Below are positions 59,147 through 64,000 of a stretch of DNA of 64,000 bases, piece by piece. Source of the stretch: Pseudonocardia halophobica (GTDB lineage: Bacteria > Actinomycetota > Actinomycetes > Mycobacteriales > Pseudonocardiaceae); contig NZ_BSFQ01000026.1 in NCBI RefSeq assembly GCF_027922425.1, forward strand, positions 1 to 64,000. Reading direction: 5' to 3'. Position numbers and translations under genes: made by a program. Positions within the stretch are counted from its first letter, which is position 1, and every line of letters begins with the position of its first letter. The notes below the pieces were generated by a model that did no database searches, was not told the origin of the DNA, and was given only the letters and a program-made list of their open reading frames with translations.

Positions 59147-59509
59147 TCAGGAGGGCAGGTCGCGGCGCAGGGCCGCGGCCCCGCGCAGGTACACGTGCCG
59201 CAGGTCGGCGCGGGCGAGGTCGGTCTCGACGTGCGCGAGCAGCCGCAGCACCCGCGGCATCGCCCCGGGCACCGCGATCTCGGTGGCGCACATCAGCGGG
59301 ACGTCCGTGAGCCCGAGCAGCCGGGCCGCGTAGGCCGGGAACTCCGCCGTGAGGTCCGGCGTCGCGGTGAACAGGATCGAGATCACGTCGTCGCTGGTCA
59401 GCTCGTTGCGCTTGAGCACGGCGCCGACCAGCTCGGCCGAGCCCTCGAGGATCTCCTCGCGCGAGTCGCCGTCGACCTGGATCGCGCCGCGGATCGCCCG
59501 GACCGCCAC
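59147..59509 (-). CDS. aroH: Chorismate mutase, AroH class
   Basis: A 120-residue monofunctional chorismate mutase of the trimeric AroH fold: VRAIRGAIQVDGDSREEIL with the catalytic Arg, DVISILFTATPDLTAEFPAYAARLLGL, VPLMCATEIAVPGAMPRVLRLLAHVETD with the active-site Glu and Arg, and C-terminal HVYLRGAAALRRDL. It rearranges chorismate to prephenate for Phe and Tyr. It lies between rluB and cmk, its usual actinobacterial place. Confidence 0.95.
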   Translation of the reverse strand: MAVRAIRGAIQVDGDSREEILEGSAELVGAVLKRNELTSDDVISILFTATPDLTAEFPAYAARLLGLTDVPLMCATEIAVPGAMPRVLRLLAHVETDLARADLRHVYLRGAAALRRDLPS

Positions 59510-59519
59510 CGCCCGCCCC

Positions 59520-60299
59520 CTACAGCCCGACGGCCTTGTAGAGCGAACCCACCTCGTTCTGGTTGAGGGGGCGGAGCTTGCCGGGCCGCTGGTCGCCGAG
59601 GCGGACCTCGCCGATCGCGGTGCGGACCAGCCGCTGCACCGGGTGCCCGACCTCGTCGAGCAGCCGGCGGACGACGTGCTTGCGGCCCTCGTGGATCACC
59701 AGCTCGACCATCGACCGGCCGGGCAGGGAGTCGACCAGCCGGAACGAGTGCACCCGCACCGGGCCGTCCTCGAGCTCGATGCCCTCGCGGAGCCGCTTGC
59801 CGACGTCCCGCGCGACCTGGCCCATCACCTCGGCGACGTAGGTCTTCTCCACCTCGAACGACGGGTGCATGAGCCGGTGGCCCAGCTCGCCGTCGTTGGT
59901 CAGCAGGAGCAGGCCCTCGGTGTCCTGGTCCAGCCGCCCGACGTGGAACAGCCGCCCGGCCTGGTTGAGCAGCTCGGTCCGCTGCATGACCAGGTCGCCG
60001 ACGCAGGGCCGGCCCCGGTCGTCCGACATCGTGGAGAGCATCCCGGCGGGCTTGTTCAGCGCCAGGTACACCTGGTCGTCCCGGAGCTGGATGCGCGAGC
60101 CGTCGACGTGCACCACGGCGGTGTCCGGGTCGATGCGGCGGCCCATCTCGCGCACGATCTCGCCGTCGACCGAGACGCGGCCGGCGGCGATCAGCTCCTC
60201 GGCCGCGCGGCGCGAGGCCACGCCGGCCTGGGCCAGCACCTTCTGCAGCCGCACCCCCTCGGCCTGCGCGGAGGAGTCGGGGCGGGTGGGGCGGCTCAT
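59520..60299 (-). CDS. rluB: 23S rRNA pseudouridine synthase RluB/RsuA family
   Basis: A 259-residue enzyme. The S4 RNA-binding domain (about 12-70: VRLQKVLAQAGVASRRAAEELIAAGRVSVDGE) is followed by the pseudouridine synthase domain with the catalytic Asp in GRLDQDTEGLLLLTNDGEL, then PGRSMVELVIHEGRKHVVRRLLDEVGHPV. It modifies U2605-type positions in 23S rRNA. It lies 41 bp downstream of scpB. Confidence 0.95.
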   Translation of the reverse strand: MSRPTRPDSSAQAEGVRLQKVLAQAGVASRRAAEELIAAGRVSVDGEIVREMGRRIDPDTAVVHVDGSRIQLRDDQVYLALNKPAGMLSTMSDDRGRPCVGDLVMQRTELLNQAGRLFHVGRLDQDTEGLLLLTNDGELGHRLMHPSFEVEKTYVAEVMGQVARDVGKRLREGIELEDGPVRVHSFRLVDSLPGRSMVELVIHEGRKHVVRRLLDEVGHPVQRLVRTAIGEVRLGDQRPGKLRPLNQNEVGSLYKAVGL

Positions 60300-60340
60300 G
60301 CGGGGGTCCTTCTCGGGGTCCTGCTCACGGGGTCCTTCTC

Positions 60341-61024
60341 TTACAGCTCGTCGATCGCGTCGATGTCCGGCAGCAGCGGGGCCAGCGGCGGCAGGTCCTC
60401 CAGCGAGGACAGCCCCAGCCGCTCCAGGAAGAGCTCGGTGGTGCGGAACAGCGTCCCCTGGGTGGGCCCGTCCACACCGGCCTCCTCCACCAGACCGCGC
60501 GTGAGCAGCGTACGCAGCACGCCGTCGCAGTTCACACCCCGCACCGCCGCGACCCGCGCACGGGTGACGGGTTGCCGGTACGCGACCACCGCCAGCGTCT
60601 CCAGGGCGGCCCGGGTGAGCTTGGCGCGCTGCCCGTCGAGCAGGAACCGCTCGACGTACGGGGCGTAGAGGTCGCGGGTGTAGAACCGCCAGCCCTCACC
60701 CACCCGGCGCAGGTCGATGCCGCTGCCCTGCTCGCGGTAGCTCTCGGCGAGCCGGCGCACCGCCCGCTCCACCCGGCCGACGGGCTGGTCGAGCGCGGCG
60801 GCGAGGGCCTGCTCGTCCGTCGGGGAGTCCACGACCAGCAGCAACGCCTCCAGCGCGGCGGTCAGCTCGTCCTCGCGGGCCAGGCCGGGGAGGCCCTCGA
60901 CCTCCAGCTCACCCGCCGTGTCGTCGGCGGTGTCGTCGGCGGTGTCGTCGGCGGTGTGGTCGGCGGTGTCGGCGGCGGCGTCCGGGTCAGGTTCCGGGTT
61001 CGGCAGGCTCACTGATCGGCTCAC
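60341..61024 (-). CDS. scpB: Segregation and condensation protein B
   Basis: A 227-residue kleisin-associated winged-helix protein: ALEALLLVVDSPTDEQALAAAL, then GSGIDLRRVGEGWRFYTRDLYAPYVERFL, then the second winged helix LTRAALETLAVVAYRQPVTRARVAAVRGVNCDGVLRTLLTRGLV. It forms the Smc-ScpAB condensin. ATG 61024 lies inside the end of scpA (38-bp overlap). Its N-terminus carries a repeat-encoded TADD tract (60918-60977) that is not part of the conserved fold. Confidence 0.96.
   Translation of the reverse strand: MSRSVSLPNPEPDPDAAADTADHTADDTADDTADDTAGELEVEGLPGLAREDELTAALEALLLVVDSPTDEQALAAALDQPVGRVERAVRRLAESYREQGSGIDLRRVGEGWRFYTRDLYAPYVERFLLDGQRAKLTRAALETLAVVAYRQPVTRARVAAVRGVNCDGVLRTLLTRGLVEEAGVDGPTQGTLFRTTELFLERLGLSSLEDLPPLAPLLPDIDAIDEL
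60918..60977 (-). repeat. 12-bp coding minisatellite in scpB
   Basis: Five head-to-tail copies of a 12-bp unit (GTGTCGTCGGCG on the plus strand; the last two vary), encoding TADD repeats in the acidic N-terminal tail of ScpB. The reading frame is preserved, so copy number can vary without frameshift. Confidence 0.85.
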
Positions 61025-61814
61025 TCGGGGTGGACTGGGCGGGGGTCCAGCGTACGGTCAGCTCCCCGAACGGCTCAGGCTGCTCCACCTCGATCGCCCG
61101 CTCCCGGTACAGCTCCAGGACGGCCATGAACCGGGCGACGATCTCGATCGGGGACGTGCAGTCCGCCGTCAGGGCCGCGAAGGTCGCCTCCCCCAGCTCG
61201 GCGAGCCGTTCGCGCAGGATCGCCATGTGCGCCGGGACCGAGACGTCGTGCTGGTGGATGTGGTCGGTGCCGACGACCGGCGGCGGCTTGGGCCGGAACA
61301 CGCTCGCGGCGAGCTCGGCGAAGGCCCCGGCGTCCATCCCGAGCAGGACCTCGGGCAGCAGGCCCTCGAACCGCGGCTCGAGCGCCACCGACCGCGGGAA
61401 CCGGCGCAGCGCGGTCTTCTCCAGCTCGGCGAACAGGCCCGCGACCTGCTTGTACGCCTTGTACTGCAGCAGCCGGGCGAAGAGCAGGTCCCGCGCCTCG
61501 AGCAGCGCGAGGTCCTCCTCGTCCTCGACCTCGGCGGCCGGGAGCAGCCGGGCCGCCTTCAGGTCCAGCAGCGTGGCCGCGACGACGAGGAACTCGGTGG
61601 TCTCGTCGAGGTCCGCGTCGTCCCCCAACGCGGCGAGGTGGGCGATGAAGTCGTCCGTGACCTTGTGCAGGGCCATCTCGGTGACGTCGAGCTCGTGCTT
61701 GCCGATGAGCTGCAGCAGCAGGTCGAACGGGCCCTCGAAGTTGACCAGGCGCACCGTGAAGCGCGGCCTGACCTCCGGGGTCCCGGCGGTGGGTCGGTCG
61801 TCGGCCAGGGTCAC
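60987..61814 (-). CDS. scpA: Segregation and condensation protein A (kleisin)
   Basis: A 275-residue kleisin. The N-terminal Smc-binding helix region is VRLVNFEGPFDLLLQLIGKHELDVTEMALHKVTDDFIAHL. The middle is EFLVVAATLLDLKAARLLP...FARLLQYKAYKQVAGLFAELE, and the C-terminal winged helix is VTFAALTADCTSPIEIVARFMAVLELYRERAIEVEQPEPFGELTVRW-like. GTG 61814 overlaps the stop of parA (GTGA). It acts with scpB in chromosome compaction. Confidence 0.95.
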   Translation of the reverse strand: MTLADDRPTAGTPEVRPRFTVRLVNFEGPFDLLLQLIGKHELDVTEMALHKVTDDFIAHLAALGDDADLDETTEFLVVAATLLDLKAARLLPAAEVEDEEDLALLEARDLLFARLLQYKAYKQVAGLFAELEKTALRRFPRSVALEPRFEGLLPEVLLGMDAGAFAELAASVFRPKPPPVVGTDHIHQHDVSVPAHMAILRERLAELGEATFAALTADCTSPIEIVARFMAVLELYRERAIEVEQPEPFGELTVRWTPAQSTPSEPISEPAEPGT

Positions 61815-62710
61815 CGGGCGATGACCTCGCGGGCCAGCATGCGGTAGGCCTCCGCGCCGCTGGAGCTGGGCGCCCACGTCGTGATCGGCTCGCCCGCGAC
61901 CGTGGTCTCGGGGAAGCGGATGGTGCGGTTGATGACCGCGTCGAACACCAGGTCGCCGAAGGCCTCGATCACCCGCTGGTGGACCTCGCGGGTGTGCACC
62001 GTGCGCGAGTCGAACATCGTGGCCAGGATGCCGATGAGGTCGAGGTCGGGGTTGAGCCGGTCCTTCACCTTGTCGATCGTGTCCATCAGCAGCGCGACGC
62101 CGCGGAGGCTGAAGAACTCGCAGGCCAGCGGGATGAGCACGCTGTCGGCGCAGGCCAGGGCATTGATCGTGAGCAGGCCGAGGCTGGGCTGGCAGTCGAT
62201 GAGCACGACGTCGTAGCGGTCCAGCACGCCTTTGAGCGCCCGGCCGAGTGCCTGCTCGCGGCCGACCTCGGTGACCAGCTGGACCTCGGCCGCCGACAGG
62301 TCGATGTTGCTGGGCAGCAGGTCCATGCCCGCGACGGAGGTCTTGAGGATGACGTCGTCCGGCTCGACGCCGCGGTCCATCAGCAGGTTGTAGATGGTCG
62401 CGTCGAGCTGGTGGGGCTGCACGCCGAGCCCCACCGAGAGCGCGCCCTGGGGGTCGAAGTCGACCAGCAGCACCCGGCGCCCGTACTCGGCGAGCGCGGC
62501 GCCCAGGTTGATCGTCGACGTCGTCTTGCCGACGCCGCCCTTCTGGTTGGCCACCGCGATCACGCGGGCGGGCCCGTGTTCGGTGAGCGGGGCCGGCTGC
62601 GGCGCGCCCACGCGGTGCCGCCCGCCCGGCCTGGGGGCGTCCTCCAGGCCCGGCTCGACGGTCGGGTCGTAGTCGGGCCCCGCACCGTCCCCGTCGGGTG
62701 CTGTGTCCAT
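61811..62710 (-). CDS. parA: ParA-family chromosome partitioning ATPase
   Basis: A 299-residue ParA/Soj-like ATPase. The deviant Walker A is KGGVGKTTS (after VIAVANQ), Walker A' is VLLVDFDPQGAL, and Walker B is VVLIDCQPSLGLLTINAL. An acidic N-terminal extension of about 48 residues precedes the ATPase. No parB is adjacent; this is the scpAB-linked ParA paralogue of actinobacteria. ATG 62710 is taken. It is the first gene of the block running to der; the 228 bp upstream to the thioesterase gene contain no gene. Confidence 0.95.
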   Translation of the reverse strand: MDTAPDGDGAGPDYDPTVEPGLEDAPRPGGRHRVGAPQPAPLTEHGPARVIAVANQKGGVGKTTSTINLGAALAEYGRRVLLVDFDPQGALSVGLGVQPHQLDATIYNLLMDRGVEPDDVILKTSVAGMDLLPSNIDLSAAEVQLVTEVGREQALGRALKGVLDRYDVVLIDCQPSLGLLTINALACADSVLIPLACEFFSLRGVALLMDTIDKVKDRLNPDLDLIGILATMFDSRTVHTREVHQRVIEAFGDLVFDAVINRTIRFPETTVAGEPITTWAPSSSGAEAYRMLAREVIAR

Positions 62711-62938
62711 GCGGGCTCCGGTCTCCTCGTGTCGAAATCCGGTGTCGATCCCTCGGGTGTCGATTCCTGCCGTCTCCCGTGCCGGGTCTACCTCGGGCGC
62801 AGACTAGGAACCACTTCCGGGCACGGCAACGCGCCACGCCCGGGCGGGTCGAACTTCCGGTCGAACTCACGGCACGCTAGCCCACAAGGAGCAGCGTCCC
62901 TCCGGGTGGGTCGGGAACCGGTGGCGACGGGCCCGTGA

Positions 62939-63664
62939 TCAGGGCCGGAGGATCTCGGCGAGCACCTCGTCCCGCTGCTCGTGCAGGTAGAAATGCCCGC
63001 CCGCGAGGACCCGGTGGGTGAACCCGGCCGGCGCGACCTCGGCCCAGCGCAGTGCGTCGGCCTTCGCGACGGCGGGGTCGTCGGCGCCGAGCAGCAGGTG
63101 GACCGGGCAGCGCAGCGGCGGGCCGGGCGGGTGGGCGTACCCGTCGGCCGCCCTCAGGTCGGCACGGAAGGCCGGCAGGACGAGGGCGCGCAGCTCCGGG
63201 TGGGCGAGGACGGCGGCGTCCGTGCCGCCCAGCCGACACAGCTCCGCGGCGAGCTCCTCGTCGGTCCCGCCGCGGAAGACGGCCGCGGGCGGGACCGTCG
63301 GGGCGATCCGGGCGGAGACGACGAGCCGCTCCGGCGGCCGCGGCAGCCGCCGGGCGACCTCGTAGGCCAGCGTGCCCCCGAGGCTGTGCCCGAACAGCAC
63401 GAGGGGACGCGCGTCCGCGGCGAGCAGTGCCACGAGGGCCGTGGCCATGGCGAGGGCGTCCGTCCACGGCTCCTCGCGGATCCGGTCCTCGCGGCCGGGG
63501 TACTGCACGGTCACCAGCTCCACCCCGGCCGGGACGGCCCCGGCCCAGCCGCGGAAGGTGCTCGCCGCGCCCCCGGCGTGCGGCAGGCAGACCAGCCGCA
63601 GGTCCGCGTCGGGGCGGGGGCGCGGGGTGCGGAGCCAGCCGCGCTGCCGGGTGGGCGCGCTCAC
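62939..63664 (-). CDS. Type II thioesterase (NRPS/PKS-associated)
   Basis: A 241-residue alpha/beta-hydrolase of the type II thioesterase family. LVCLPHAGGAASTFRGWAGAVPAGVELVTVQYPGREDRI is the signature opening. The nucleophile motif is LFGHSLGGTLAYEVAR (Ser in GHSLG), the acid lies in LLGADDPAVAK, and the catalytic His in LAGGHFYLHEQ. It edits or releases mis-primed carrier-protein thioesters. It starts at GTG 63664, overlapping the stop of the gene at the right edge (GTGA), so it is coupled to it. Confidence 0.92.
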   Translation of the reverse strand: MSAPTRQRGWLRTPRPRPDADLRLVCLPHAGGAASTFRGWAGAVPAGVELVTVQYPGREDRIREEPWTDALAMATALVALLAADARPLVLFGHSLGGTLAYEVARRLPRPPERLVVSARIAPTVPPAAVFRGGTDEELAAELCRLGGTDAAVLAHPELRALVLPAFRADLRAADGYAHPPGPPLRCPVHLLLGADDPAVAKADALRWAEVAPAGFTHRVLAGGHFYLHEQRDEVLAEILRP

Positions 63665-64000
63665 GTCAGCACGGCGGCCGGCTCGTGCAGCAGCTGCCCG
63701 AGCGTGCCGGCCAGCCGCCGGACGCGCGACGCGGCGCCGGCGGCATCGCCCGACGCGGCGTCGACGGCGAGCCGGACCGCCACGCCGTCGGGGCCCTCGA
63801 CCAGCGTGACCACGCGGTCGTACCCGGCCGGACCGGCCGGGGCGGGCTCCCGGTCGACGACCAGGCCGTCGAGCGCCGGGAGCTCGCCGCCGGGCTCGTG
63901 GCGGACGAGGGTGCGGGCGGGCCCCGGGTGCGCGGCGCGGTGGCCGGTCAGGGACGCGAGGACCCGGCCGAGGACCTCGGTACCGGTGCCGCCCGCCCGG
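63661..64000 (-). CDS. C-terminus of a gene extending beyond the right edge, probably NRPS/PKS-related
   Basis: The minus-strand frame ending in the TGA at 63661-63663 is open to the window edge (about 112 codons). The tail VVTLVEGPDGVAVRLAVDAASGDAAGAASRVRRLAGTLGQLLHEPAAVLT resembles the end of an NRPS condensation-type domain (strand, then a helix of the type LRRLLEALL-x-P). Coupling with a type II thioesterase supports an assembly-line protein. The fragment is too short for a firm call. Confidence 0.5.
   Translation of the reverse strand, partial: RAGGTGTEVLGRVLASLTGHRAAHPGPARTLVRHEPGGELPALDGLVVDREPAPAGPAGYDRVVTLVEGPDGVAVRLAVDAASGDAAGAASRVRRLAGTLGQLLHEPAAVLT

Noticed and set aside
60918..60977. 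Direct repeats considered as a CRISPR array
   Set aside because: Units are 12 bp with no spacers and lie in frame inside scpB.

Overview
The window is GC-rich actinobacterial chromosome. GTG starts are frequent, genes often overlap by 4 bp (ATGA/GTGA), and the right-hand block has the conserved actinobacterial order parA-scpA-scpB-rluB-aroH-cmk-plsC-der. Gene content (mycofactocin-type SDR, many P450s, AfsR-type regulators) fits Pseudonocardiaceae, most likely Pseudonocardia or a relative; that assignment is inference from gene content, not from a marker gene.

Layout. 1-2.4 kb: edge fragment, a DevS-like GAF-GAF protein that has lost its kinase, and a small hypothetical. 2.6-27.6 kb: a large catabolic region with a ThuA-like protein, TIM-barrel isomerase, SDRs, zinc alcohol dehydrogenase, TrmB-family regulator, two amidohydrolases, an MHS-family importer, a [3Fe-4S] ferredoxin, three P450s, a limonene-epoxide-hydrolase-type enzyme, a luciferase-like monooxygenase, SnoaL-like proteins and a two-subunit molybdenum hydroxylase. 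An arginine deiminase/antiporter pair (11.0-14.6 kb) sits inside it. 27.6-34.4 kb: small membrane proteins, a PucR regulator, another P450, and a carotenoid-hydratase-like/aminoglycoside-phosphotransferase-like pair. 34.4-43.7 kb: accessory region with a catalase-like/fatty-acid alpha-dioxygenase fusion, an ECF sigma factor, a TetR-like regulator with its operator, a secreted protein, a cytoplasmic nuclease and a protease/hydrolase fusion. 43.7-53.6 kb: FAD oxidoreductase, two giant AfsR/SARP-type regulators, cupin, SDR. 53.9 kb to the end: tRNA-Pro, a NarL-type two-component system, the housekeeping block, and at the right edge a type II thioesterase behind a partial gene, probably the end of a nonribosomal peptide or polyketide cluster.

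The main discovery is a recurrent 20-bp palindrome (consensus GNCGTYA-6 nt-TRACGNC) found eight times in the catabolic region. Each copy lies 20-190 bp upstream of a transcription unit, and several overlap or abut a TAGSGT-type -10 element. Together the sites tie ThuA/isomerase/dehydrogenases, SDR-TrmB, the amidohydrolases, the importer, both P450 operons and the molybdenum hydroxylase operon into one regulon. The TrmB-family protein, cotranscribed from one of the sites, is the obvious candidate regulator. A plausible reading is uptake, P450 oxidation to an epoxide, hydrolysis by the LEH-type enzyme, dehydrogenations and ring or side-chain processing of an unidentified (perhaps terpenoid or glycosylated) substrate.
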